Under the pieces are notes generated by a model, which was given only the letters and a program-made list of their open reading frames with translations, made no database searches and was not told where the DNA came from. DNA of 64,000 bases from Nocardioides guangzhouensis (GTDB lineage: Bacteria; Actinomycetota; Actinomycetes; Propionibacteriales; Nocardioidaceae): NCBI RefSeq assembly GCF_004519545.1, contig NZ_SDKM01000001.1, forward strand, positions 62,001-126,000. Reading direction: 5' to 3'. Positions within the stretch are counted from its first letter, which is position 1. Each line of letters starts with the position of its first letter. Position numbers and translations under genes: made by a program. Shown in pieces: positions 24,499 through 33,957 of this stretch.

Positions 24499-25422
24499 GT
24501 GAGGAACCTGCCGGTCCGCGCCGCCCTCGGGCTCGCCGCCGCCTGCCTGCTCGCCGCGTGCACGTCGGCCGCCGAGCAGGCCGGGTCACCGGACCCCGAG
24601 GAGCCGACCGCGGCGCCGTGGTCGGCGTCGGTCCAGCGGTACGTCGCGCTCGGCGACTCCTACACCGCGGCGCCGATGATCGCCGGCAAGATGTCGGACG
24701 ACGGGTGCTTCCGCTCCAGCAACAACTACCCGGCGCTGCTCGCCCGCGACCTCCCCGGCGCGACGGTCGTCGACCGCAGCTGCTCGGCGGCGACCACCCG
24801 CGACCTCACCCACCGCCAGCGCACCGTCTTCGGCGCCGCGCGACCGCCCCAGCTCGCGGCCCTGACCCGCGACACCGACCTGGTCACGGTCGGCATCGGC
24901 GGCAACGACCTCGACGTGTTCCAGCGGCTGGTCGGCACCTGCACGGCGCTCCGGCGCTCGGACCCGACCGGAGACCCGTGCCACCGGTCCTTCACGCGCG
25001 GCGGCACCGACACGATGCTCCGCGACGCCGCCCGCGTCGAGGGGCGCGTGACCGCCGTCCTGGACGCCGTCCAGCGCAGGGCTCCCGACGCACGGATCGT
25101 GGTGGTCGACTACCCCGTGATCGTTCCCGAGGCCGGCACCTGCCCGCGCCGGCTCCCGATGGCCACCGGCGACTACCCCTGGGCGCACCGGGTCAACGAG
25201 CGCCTCAGCCGCTCGCTGCGCGACGCGGCCGGGCGGGCCGGCGTCGAGCACCTCGACGTCGCCGCGGCCAGCACCGGCCACGACGTGTGCGCCGGCGCGG
25301 ACGCCTGGGTCAACGGGCAGCGGACCGAGCCGGGCACAGCGCTCGCCTACCACCCGCTCGCGGCCGGCCAGCAGGCCGTCGCCGGGCTTCTCCGGGACCT
25401 GCTCGCCGCGCCGCCGGCCTAG
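24499..25422 (+). CDS. SGNH/GDSL-family esterase lipoprotein
   Basis: The 307-residue protein has a lipoprotein signal (MRNLPVRAALGLAAACLLAAC, Cys21) and an SGNH hydrolase domain. Block I is YVALGDSYTAAP with the nucleophile serine, block III is VGIGGNDLDVF with the GGND Asn, and block V is AYHPLAAGQQAVA with the Asp/His region (D/H in YHP). Cysteines at CFRSS, RSCSAAT, GTCTAL, DPCHRS, GTCPRR and HDVCAG could form the three disulfides known in Streptomyces-type secreted esterases/lipases of this family. It probably hydrolyses lipid or carbohydrate esters at the cell surface. Confidence 0.92.
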   Translation: MRNLPVRAALGLAAACLLAACTSAAEQAGSPDPEEPTAAPWSASVQRYVALGDSYTAAPMIAGKMSDDGCFRSSNNYPALLARDLPGATVVDRSCSAATTRDLTHRQRTVFGAARPPQLAALTRDTDLVTVGIGGNDLDVFQRLVGTCTALRRSDPTGDPCHRSFTRGGTDTMLRDAARVEGRVTAVLDAVQRRAPDARIVVVDYPVIVPEAGTCPRRLPMATGDYPWAHRVNERLSRSLRDAAGRAGVEHLDVAAASTGHDVCAGADAWVNGQRTEPGTALAYHPLAAGQQAVAGLLRDLLAAPPA

Positions 25423-25426
25423 GGTG

Positions 25427-25579
25427 CGTCTCTCGAGTCGGCGCCGTCGCGAGCGGGATTTCGCGCCGTGGCTGGCCAGGCGGAGGTGCGAAGTCGGGAG
25501 GGAGTCCCGACGAGTCGCCGACAACGCCGCCAGATCGGAGGCGAAAGTCCCCGCAGCAGGCGCACCGACTCGAGAGACG
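25427..25579. repeat. about 150-bp inverted-repeat element
   Basis: The ends are a perfect 15-bp inverted repeat: CGTCTCTCGAGTCGG at 25427-25441 and its complement at 25565-25579. Inside, a second imperfect arm pairs GCGGGATTTCGC with GGCGAAAGTCCCCGC, and a central hairpin has GTCGGGA against TCCCGAC. The whole stretch fills the gap between the convergent SGNH and glycosyltransferase genes. It could be a complex bidirectional terminator or a small non-autonomous (MITE-like) element. No target-site duplication is evident. Confidence 0.75.
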
Positions 25580-25597
25580 TGCCCTGGCCACCGCCGG

Positions 25598-27895
25598 TCA
25601 CGGCTTGCGGGTCGGTGAGGCCGCGGCGTCGGGACGCGTCGGCGTGCTGCGGGGCGTGCCTCGGGGCGACGGACGGGTCGTCGGCCCTCCCGTCGTGCCG
25701 GAGGGTGACGGGGCGGCCGACGTCGGCGGCGTCGTGCCGGGTCGCGTCGTCGCCGGCGCCGGGCTGCTGGTCCTCGGTGCTGCAGCCGAGGAGGTCGGCC
25801 CGGGACCGGTGGTCCGGGCGACCGACGGCGGGACCGGCGTGGTCGCGCCATCGGTCGTCCGGGTGGACGTCCCGCCCGGCTCACCATCGCTGGTGGGGTC
25901 GGCGCCGTGGCCCGGGCCCGCGAAGTCGCGCGGCGGGTCGGGCAGCGGACCACCCGAGGGAGCGGCGAGGACGACGAAGGCGCCGGTCGCCAGCATCGTC
26001 GCAGCGACGAGGACACCCCCGCGGCGTACGGGCTGGGCCCTCCGCGACCAGCCCTGGAGGCCCTCGCGGCGACGCCGCCGGAGATCCTGCGGCAGCCAGG
26101 AGCGGAGCGCGGCCAGGCTGTTGAGCGGCGCGGCGGCGTAACCCGCCGCCTGGAAGACGAGGAGCGAGGCCACGGACACGGCCGCCCAGGACGGGCGGGC
26201 GAGGACCCAGGCGGCGACCCCGACGCACCCGAGCGCGAGGGCGGTCTCCACCCGGTTGGCCCACACCACGTCGCGGAGCCCGTGGTCCTCGCGCACCTTG
26301 GGGGTCCGCAGGAAGGCGCCCTCGCGTGCCGTGAGTCCACGCAGCGCACCGAGGGCGACGCTCCAGCCCAGGGCCAGCCAGATGCCGAAGGCACCGAGGG
26401 CGTCGCGCCGGGTGGTGTGACCGACCCGGTGCAGCAGCGCGACCGACCTGACCGCCCCGAGGCCGACCAGCGTGATGGTGCAGAGCAGCAGGAGCGGCCC
26501 CAGACGTCGTACGACGAGTCCGTCGCCGGCGGCCAGGTCGACGGCGCCGACGGCCAGGAAGAGCGTGAACGCGAGGGCGGCGACGTCGCCGAACCACTGG
26601 AGGCCACCCACCAGGAAGGCCCACCGCTGGGACGTCGCCATGCGATTGCGGTCGGACACGCGACCCGGCAGCAGGGAGCGCCAGTGCATCCGGAGGATCT
26701 GGACGCCCCCGAAGCACCAGCGGAAGCGTTGCCGCTTCAGGGCCTCGAAGCTGAGCGGCATGATGCCGTGACCGAAGCTCTCGTCGACGTGCCGGCCGGT
26801 CCACCCGTCCCGCAGCAGCCTCAGGGACAGCTCGGCGTCCTCGGTGATGCACCACTCGTCCCAGCCGCCGGAGGCGACCAGGGCCCGCCGCCGGATCAGG
26901 CCCATCGTCCCGCCGAAGATCGGCGCACCTCGCTCGTTGCGGGAGACCTGCGAGACGTCGAAGAAGTACTTGTAGGAGTGGTAGAGCCGCCGGAAGTACC
27001 CCGAGAACTCCCATGACCGGTAGTCCTGCGGGGTCTGCAGGAAGCCCAGGGTGGCGTCCTCGAAGAGCGGGGCGCAGCGCTCGAGGAAGTCCGGCTCGGC
27101 CTGGTAGTCGGCATCGACGACGCCGACCAGCTCTGCTCGAGCGTCGGTCCTCTCCAGTCCGAAGTTCAGCGCTCCCGACTTGTAGCCGGGCCAGTCCTCG
27201 AGGTGGAAGAACCGCAGCCGCTCGTGCCCCCGGCAGAACTCCTCGACCGGCCGCCACAGGCGCTCGTCGGTCGTGTTGTTGTCGAGGACGAGCACCTCGT
27301 AGTCGTCGTACCTCAGGGCGAGCAGGGACTCGAGGGTCTCGATGACCAGGTCAGGCGGCTCGTTGTGGGTGGGCACGTGCAGGCTCACGAACGGCCGGTA
27401 CGGCGCGTCACCCGTCGGCGCCACCCGACGGGTCCAGCGTCGCCGGGCCAGCACGTCGACCAGCTCCCAGACGTGCCCCAGGGCGAGCACGAAGACGAAC
27501 GCCTCCAGCAGCCACAGCAGCACCGACCCGGTGCGTTCCACCGGCGTCAGCGAGGAGCCGACCGTCCAGGCACCCACCCACAGGAGGTAGGTCGCGCCGG
27601 CCCCGACGGTGGTCGCCCAGGCGACGAGACCGCGAGCGGTCCAGTCGCGGGCCACGTGGGCCCAGACGAGGATCGAGGCGGTGAGCCAGCCGGCCACACC
27701 CGCGCCGGCGGTCGGACCCAGCCCCCAGGCGGCGGCGACACCGAGTCCGACCAGGCCGACGGCGCATGCGGCGACCGTTCCGCGCACCATCGGCGGCAAC
27801 CAGAGGGCCCGACCGCTGCCGACGAACAGGGTGGCCGTCGCGAGAAGGGCCAGCGTCGCGCTGGTGACCAGCACGACGCCGAGGAAGTCGGCCAT
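25598..27895 (-). CDS. membrane glycosyltransferase family 2 (cellulose synthase-like) with a Ser/Thr/Pro-rich tail
   Basis: The 765-residue protein has several N-terminal transmembrane helices (to about residue 140) and then a GT2 domain. VSLHVPTHNEPPDLVIETL binds UDP, VVDADYQ is the DxD motif, CITEDAELS is the TED catalytic-base motif, and LKRQRFRWCFGG is the acceptor-site Q/RxxRW motif. These are the motifs of processive beta-glycan synthases. More helices follow. After the last one (VLVAATMLATGAFVVLAA), about 100 residues of Thr/Ser/Pro/Gly (TTRPGTTPPTSAAPS) would lie outside the membrane and could be O-mannosylated. No PilZ domain or BcsB homologue is seen. The next gene upstream ends 3 bases before this ATG and is the likely partner. 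Confidence 0.9.
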   Translation of the reverse strand: MADFLGVVLVTSATLALLATATLFVGSGRALWLPPMVRGTVAACAVGLVGLGVAAAWGLGPTAGAGVAGWLTASILVWAHVARDWTARGLVAWATTVGAGATYLLWVGAWTVGSSLTPVERTGSVLLWLLEAFVFVLALGHVWELVDVLARRRWTRRVAPTGDAPYRPFVSLHVPTHNEPPDLVIETLESLLALRYDDYEVLVLDNNTTDERLWRPVEEFCRGHERLRFFHLEDWPGYKSGALNFGLERTDARAELVGVVDADYQAEPDFLERCAPLFEDATLGFLQTPQDYRSWEFSGYFRRLYHSYKYFFDVSQVSRNERGAPIFGGTMGLIRRRALVASGGWDEWCITEDAELSLRLLRDGWTGRHVDESFGHGIMPLSFEALKRQRFRWCFGGVQILRMHWRSLLPGRVSDRNRMATSQRWAFLVGGLQWFGDVAALAFTLFLAVGAVDLAAGDGLVVRRLGPLLLLCTITLVGLGAVRSVALLHRVGHTTRRDALGAFGIWLALGWSVALGALRGLTAREGAFLRTPKVREDHGLRDVVWANRVETALALGCVGVAAWVLARPSWAAVSVASLLVFQAAGYAAAPLNSLAALRSWLPQDLRRRRREGLQGWSRRAQPVRRGGVLVAATMLATGAFVVLAAPSGGPLPDPPRDFAGPGHGADPTSDGEPGGTSTRTTDGATTPVPPSVARTTGPGPTSSAAAPRTSSPAPATTRPGTTPPTSAAPSPSGTTGGPTTRPSPRGTPRSTPTRPDAAASPTRKP

Positions 27896-27898
27896 GCG

Positions 27899-28453
27899 CT
27901 AGGGCTCCTGGAGGTCGAGCAGGCCGTCGAGCAGTGACGACGAGTCGCTGGTCGCCGTGCGGTCTCCGTCGTTGCCGCCGCCGTTCCCGTTCCCGTTGCC
28001 GTTCCCGTTGCCATTGCCGTTGCCCGGGTGGGACGGCGAGGGTGGCGACGGGGTGGTCGGCGTCGGCTCGGGGCTGCTGGGCGTCGGGTCCGGCTCCTCG
28101 CTGGTCGGCGTGTGGGCGGTCGGCGTGGGCGCCCGGCGCGCCGAGGGGGACACCGTCTCCACGGGGCTGCTCGACCGCTGGGCGCTCCGGCTGACCTCCC
28201 CCGACGGGTCCTCGGCAGTCGGGTCCTCCGCCGAGACCTCCGGTCGCTCGGAGTCGACCGCCGGGTCGTCGGCGGGGTCGTTCGACTGGTCGACGGAGGT
28301 GTCGACCGAGGTCGGACCGGGCTCGACGCCTCGCGGCACGAACAGCATCCAGGCCCCCAGCACGGCGAGGAGCACGAGGCTCCCGCCCATCACGGATACG
28401 TACAGCGCGCCGCGCGACGCCCAGACCGAGGGCAGCGCGCGCTTTCCGGACAT
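27899..28453 (-). CDS. single-pass membrane protein with Pro-rich and (Asn-Gly)n tail, partner of the glycosyltransferase
   Basis: The 184-residue product has one transmembrane helix (about residues 16-40; LYVSVMGGSLVLLAVLGAWML). A Ser/Asp/Pro/Thr-rich external region (TPTAHTPTSEEPDPTPSSPEP) is followed by a run of Gly-Asn dipeptides and the hydrophobic end SSLLDGLLDLQEP. The architecture resembles the 21354 membrane protein but the sequences are not alike. It is the first gene of a two-gene operon with the glycosyltransferase, 3 bases apart. The dipeptide run is encoded by a simple repeat that could change length by slippage. Confidence 0.7.
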   Translation of the reverse strand: MSGKRALPSVWASRGALYVSVMGGSLVLLAVLGAWMLFVPRGVEPGPTSVDTSVDQSNDPADDPAVDSERPEVSAEDPTAEDPSGEVSRSAQRSSSPVETVSPSARRAPTPTAHTPTSEEPDPTPSSPEPTPTTPSPPSPSHPGNGNGNGNGNGNGNGGGNDGDRTATSDSSSLLDGLLDLQEP

Positions 28454-28461
28454 GGGCGTCG

Positions 28462-28485
28462 ACTCTAGGTGTTACTGGTCAGTAA
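28462..28485 (-). promoter_or_regulatory. leaderless -10 with a palindromic operator in the spacer (glycosyltransferase operon)
   Basis: TAGAGT (28462-28467, minus strand) lies 8 bases before the ATG at 28453, with no Shine-Dalgarno. Just upstream, at 28472-28485, is the palindrome TTACTGACCAGTAA (6-bp arms, 2-bp centre). It falls where RNA polymerase would span from -10 to -35, the position of a repressor site. The form resembles TetR-family operators, but the TetR gene in this window has a different operator. Confidence 0.5.
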
Positions 28486-28491
28486 TGCCCA

Positions 28492-30690
<2,199 letters not shown>

Positions 30691-30751
30691 TCAGGACGGG
30701 TGCGACGTCCGCGCCCGGTCGCCGTTGGCCCGCACTGAGAGGATCGGCACC

Positions 30752-31387
30752 GTGAGCGAACCGTCCCTGACCCGCCGCGACGTCGCCGGGCGTCCGCGTG
30801 GGCTCGTACTGATGCTGCACGGCGGCACGCCGCGGTCGGACGAGCCGGTCGGCGAGCGCAGCGCGTCCTGGCTGCGCGCGGCGACGATGCAGCGCTCGAT
30901 CACACCGCGCCTGCACGAGGCCGGGGTGGCGACCTGGCTGCTGCGCCACCGGGTGCGGGGCTGGAACGACCCGTCGACCCCCTCGCCCGTACCGGACGCG
31001 CGCTGGGCCCTGGCCGCCGTACGCCGCGAGCTCGGCGCCCTGCCCGTCGTACTGCTGGGGCACTCGATGGGCGCCCGTACCGCGGTCCACGTGGCCGACG
31101 ACGACCTGGTCGCCGGCGTGGTCGCACTTGCCCCCTGGCTGCCGCCCGGCGAGCCGGTCGACACGCTCCGGGGGCGGCGGCTGGTGATCGCGCACGGCCA
31201 CCGCGACCGGATCACCTCGTTCCGGGCGGGCGCGGACTACGCCCGACGCGCGGCCGCCGTCGCCACCGAGGTCGAGCACCTCGACATGGGACCGGTCGGC
31301 CACTACATGTTCCGCCGGTCGGGCCGGTGGAACGACGTCGCACTGACCCGCTCGCTCGCGATCCTGGCGCCCACGCTCGCGCGCTGA
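30752..31387 (+). CDS. alpha/beta hydrolase (dienelactone hydrolase-like)
   Basis: The 211-residue protein has an alpha/beta-hydrolase core: GLVLMLHGGTPRSDEP gives the oxyanion region, VVLLGHSMGARTAVHVA the nucleophile serine elbow, VIAHGHRDRIT the acidic residue strand, and PVGHYMFRR the catalytic histidine. It is short, without a lid domain, like small esterases or dienelactone-type hydrolases. The substrate is unknown. The GTG start at 30752 has AGAGGA 8 bases upstream. It is divergent from ligA. Confidence 0.88.
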   Translation: MSEPSLTRRDVAGRPRGLVLMLHGGTPRSDEPVGERSASWLRAATMQRSITPRLHEAGVATWLLRHRVRGWNDPSTPSPVPDARWALAAVRRELGALPVVLLGHSMGARTAVHVADDDLVAGVVALAPWLPPGEPVDTLRGRRLVIAHGHRDRITSFRAGADYARRAAAVATEVEHLDMGPVGHYMFRRSGRWNDVALTRSLAILAPTLAR

Positions 31388-31451
31388 CCCCGTGCAACCG
31401 CGGACGTGGGCGGGTTCACACGGTGTTGACCAGACCGTCACGGAAAAAGAG

Positions 31452-31480
31452 TTGCCGCCGATGAAACGGATCCGTACCAT
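31452..31480 (+). promoter_or_regulatory. sigma70-type promoter of the TetR/MFS operon
   Basis: TTGCCG at 31452-31457 and TACCAT at 31475-31480 are separated by exactly 17 bases. The spacer contains a lone half-site GATGAAACG (31460-31468), identical to one end of the operator immediately downstream. Transcription should start near 31487, inside that operator. Confidence 0.6.
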
Positions 31481-31482
31481 CT

Positions 31483-31509
31483 GATGAAACGAAACTGTTT
31501 CGTTTCATC
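31483..31509 (+). promoter_or_regulatory. TetR-family operator, perfect 13-bp inverted repeat
   Basis: Two perfect 13-bp arms (GATGAAACGAAAC and its complement) flank a single T at 31496. The site covers the predicted transcription start and ends 17 bases before the tetR-type start codon. This is the position expected for autorepression of the regulator and the efflux gene behind it. Confidence 0.8.
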
Positions 31510-31525
31510 AATCGGAAGGATCCCG

Positions 31526-32143
31526 ATGACCCCGCACGCTCCCGACAGCACGGCCGTCCGGCCCCGCGTCGAGGGCGACCGCGAGCTCGAGATCCTGGCG
31601 GCCACCCTCGAGGTCCTGGCCGACGTCGGCTACGACCGCCTGACCATGGACGCCGTGGCCACCCGCGCCAAGGCGTCCAAGGCCACCCTCTACCGGCGCT
31701 GGAACGACAAGGCCAGCCTCGTCGTGGACGCGCTCGTGGTCGTCAAGCACTCCCCCGAGGAGCCGGCCGACACCGGCACCCTGCGCGGTGACCTGATCGC
31801 CTCGTTCTGCGGCATGGGCGGCCTCACCGACCAGCAGGGTGTGGCGACGTTCGCCAGCGTCCTCACCGCGATCAGCAAGGACCAGGAGTTCGCCACCGCG
31901 TTCCGGCGCGACGTGCTCGGACCCAAGATCGCCGCCACGTCGGCGATCTACGAGCGCGCACGTGCTCGCGGGGAGATCCGCGACGACGTGGACCTCGACC
32001 TCCTGGCCCCGGCGCTGGCGGGCGTCATCCTGCACCGCTTCTTCCTGCTGGGCGAGCAGCCCACGGAGGACGTGATCGTCCGCGTCATCGACCAGATCAT
32101 CCTGCCCGCCGCGACGAATTGCGGCCGCCCCGGCGGTCAGTAG
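31526..32143 (+). CDS. TetR/AcrR-family transcriptional repressor
   Basis: The 205-residue protein has the TetR N-terminal helix-turn-helix: ELEILAATLEVLADVGYDRLTMDAVATRAKASKATLYRRWNDKASLV across residues about 18-65, where KATLYRRW is the recognition helix. A TetR_C-type ligand domain follows (TFASVLTAISKD and VILHRFFLLGEQP). The longest frame starts inside the palindromic operator; I prefer the ATG at 31526, which has GGAAGGAT 5 bases upstream. It precedes the MFS exporter by 39 bases and very likely represses both genes. The inducer is unknown, probably a drug-like exporter substrate. Confidence 0.92.
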   Translation: MTPHAPDSTAVRPRVEGDRELEILAATLEVLADVGYDRLTMDAVATRAKASKATLYRRWNDKASLVVDALVVVKHSPEEPADTGTLRGDLIASFCGMGGLTDQQGVATFASVLTAISKDQEFATAFRRDVLGPKIAATSAIYERARARGEIRDDVDLDLLAPALAGVILHRFFLLGEQPTEDVIVRVIDQIILPAATNCGRPGGQ

Positions 32144-32182
32144 TCCGGGCACCCGAGCTTCGAACACACGAGAAGGAAGACC

Positions 32183-33784
32183 ATGGCTGAGCCAACGACC
32201 ACGGAGACCCGTGCCTCCGGGCAGCATCTCCACCTGGGATGGGCGCTGGTGCTCATCTCGATCGCACAGCTGATGGTGGTGCTCGACGCCACCATCGCCA
32301 ACATCGCCCTGCCCTACATCCAGGACACCCTGCACATCTCGGACGCCAACCTGACCTGGGTGGTCACCGGCTACGCGCTGGCCTTCGGTGGCCTGCTGCT
32401 GCTCGGCGGCCGGCTGGGCGACCTCTACGGCCGCCGCCGGATCTTCATGATCGGCCTGGTGATCTTCGCGGTCGCCTCGCTGCTCGGCGGCCTCGCCAAC
32501 AACGAGGGCACGCTGCTCGCCGCCCGTGGCCTGCAGGGCCTCGGTGCAGCTCTCGCCTCCCCCGCCGCGCTGGCGCTGATCACCACCACGTTCCCGGCCG
32601 GCCCGCCGCGCAACCGCGCGTTCGCCGTGTACGCCGCGATGTCCGGCGCCGGCGCCGCCGTCGGCCTGATCCTCGGCGGCTGGCTCACCGGGTCGGGCTT
32701 CGACCTGTTCGGCATGCACGTCCACGGCTGGCGGCTGACCTTCCTGATCAACGTCCCGATCGGCCTGGTCGCGGCGGGCTTCGCGCCCAAGGTGCTCTCG
32801 GAGTCCGAGTCGCACCCGGGTGAGCTCGACATCCCCGGCGCGGTCACCGGCACCCTCGGCCTGCTGGCGATCGTGTTCGGCCTCAACCACGCCGGCACCG
32901 ACGGCTGGAGCGACCCGTGGACGATCACCTCGCTGGTCGCAGGCGGCGTACTGCTGATCGTCTTCGGCATCGTCGAGAGCCGCGTCGAGCACCCACTGCT
33001 GCCGTTCCGGGTGTTCCTGAACCGCACCCGCGCATCGAGCTTCGTCGCCTTCTTCCTGGCCCCGGCCGCGATGTTCGCGATGTTCTTCTACCTGTCGCTC
33101 TACATCCAGAACGTCATGGGCTACAGCCCGCTGCACGCCGGCTTCGCGTTCCTGCCGTTCTCGGCCGGCATCGTGGTGGCCGCTGGCCTGGCGTCCAACC
33201 TGGTCGCGAAGATCGATCCCCGCTACCTCGCGGGCACCGGCACCCTGATGGCGGCCGGCGCGCTCTACGGCTTCTCCCGCCTGCCGCACGACGCGACGTT
33301 CCCGCCGCCGACCTCGGACATCACCGGCAACTACGTGACCGACATCCTGCCGTTCATCCTGCTGATGTCCTTCGGCATGGGCCTGACCTTCGTGCCGCTG
33401 ACCCTCACCGCGGTGCACCACCTCCGCGCCGAGGACTCCGGCGTCGGCTCCGGCGTGCTGAACACCATGCAGCAGGTCGGCGGCGCGCTCGGCCTGGCCG
33501 TCCTGGCCACGGTCGCGACGCAGGTCATGACCACCAAGGGCGACGAGTTCCAGGCGGCCGGGCAGGCAGCCCAGGCCGCCGGTGGCCCGCAGCCCTCGCC
33601 CGAGCAGATGGCCTCGCTCCAGGAGATCGCGGGACACCAGATCTTCACCGAGGGCGCGACCACCGCGTTCCTGGTGGGGGCGGTGATGATGTTCGCCGCG
33701 TCGCTGGTGGTGTGGATCTTCCTCAACGTGAAGCACACCGAGCTGGCCACCGACGGCCCGGAGGCCGCCGTCCACGTCGGCTGA
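32183..33784 (+). CDS. MFS drug:H+ antiporter, DHA2 (EmrB/QacA) family
   Basis: The 533-residue protein has about 14 transmembrane segments. It has the DHA2 start LMVVLDATIANIALPYIQDTL (motif D1), motif A GGRLGDLYGRRRIFMIGL after helix 2, and motif C-like GAGAAVGLILGGWLTGSGF in helix 5. These mark proton-coupled multidrug exporters. A long loop with QAAGQAAQAAGGPQPSPEQ sits before the last helix. An AGAAGGAAG Shine-Dalgarno supports the ATG. It is regulated together with the TetR gene in front of it. The substrate cannot be predicted. Confidence 0.94.
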   Translation: MAEPTTTETRASGQHLHLGWALVLISIAQLMVVLDATIANIALPYIQDTLHISDANLTWVVTGYALAFGGLLLLGGRLGDLYGRRRIFMIGLVIFAVASLLGGLANNEGTLLAARGLQGLGAALASPAALALITTTFPAGPPRNRAFAVYAAMSGAGAAVGLILGGWLTGSGFDLFGMHVHGWRLTFLINVPIGLVAAGFAPKVLSESESHPGELDIPGAVTGTLGLLAIVFGLNHAGTDGWSDPWTITSLVAGGVLLIVFGIVESRVEHPLLPFRVFLNRTRASSFVAFFLAPAAMFAMFFYLSLYIQNVMGYSPLHAGFAFLPFSAGIVVAAGLASNLVAKIDPRYLAGTGTLMAAGALYGFSRLPHDATFPPPTSDITGNYVTDILPFILLMSFGMGLTFVPLTLTAVHHLRAEDSGVGSGVLNTMQQVGGALGLAVLATVATQVMTTKGDEFQAAGQAAQAAGGPQPSPEQMASLQEIAGHQIFTEGATTAFLVGAVMMFAASLVVWIFLNVKHTELATDGPEAAVHVG

Positions 33785-33811
33785 CCTCTGCGTGATCCGC
33801 GGGTACTCCCC

Positions 33812-33854
33812 AACGAGATGGCTGCTCCTCCCCGCGAAGGGCAGCCATTTCGTT
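33812..33854 (+). terminator. stem-loop after the MFS gene
   Basis: AACGAGATGGCTGC at 33812-33825 pairs with GCAGCCATTTCGTT at 33841-33854 (14 pairs, one G-U type), with a 15-base loop. It begins 28 bases after the MFS stop. A short T-rich end (CGTTTGG) follows. Confidence 0.7.
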
Positions 33855-33867
33855 TGGGACCATCTCG

Positions 33868-33950
33868 CCTGTCGCTCCGGATAGTCCCAAACGTTTGAGG
33901 GGCGATTCGGGCCGATCGACCCCTCGAACGTTTGGGACTATCCCGACAGG
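33868..33950. repeat. 83-bp palindromic element A
   Basis: Outer arms CCTGTCG and CGACAGG enclose GATAGTCCCAAACGTTTGAG, which pairs over about 30 bp with the right half, with few mismatches. The core word GATAGTCCC..ACGTTCGAGGG is shared with element B at 35148-35210. The two elements flank exactly one gene (33958-35121). Element A also lies after the MFS terminator and before the stop of the convergent gene. Confidence 0.8.
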
Positions 33951-33957
33951 TGCGGGA

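Noticed and set aside
25424-25618. Small plus-strand frame in the 25.4-kb gap
   Set aside because: It lies wholly within the inverted-repeat element, has no Shine-Dalgarno, and is Arg-rich shadow sequence.
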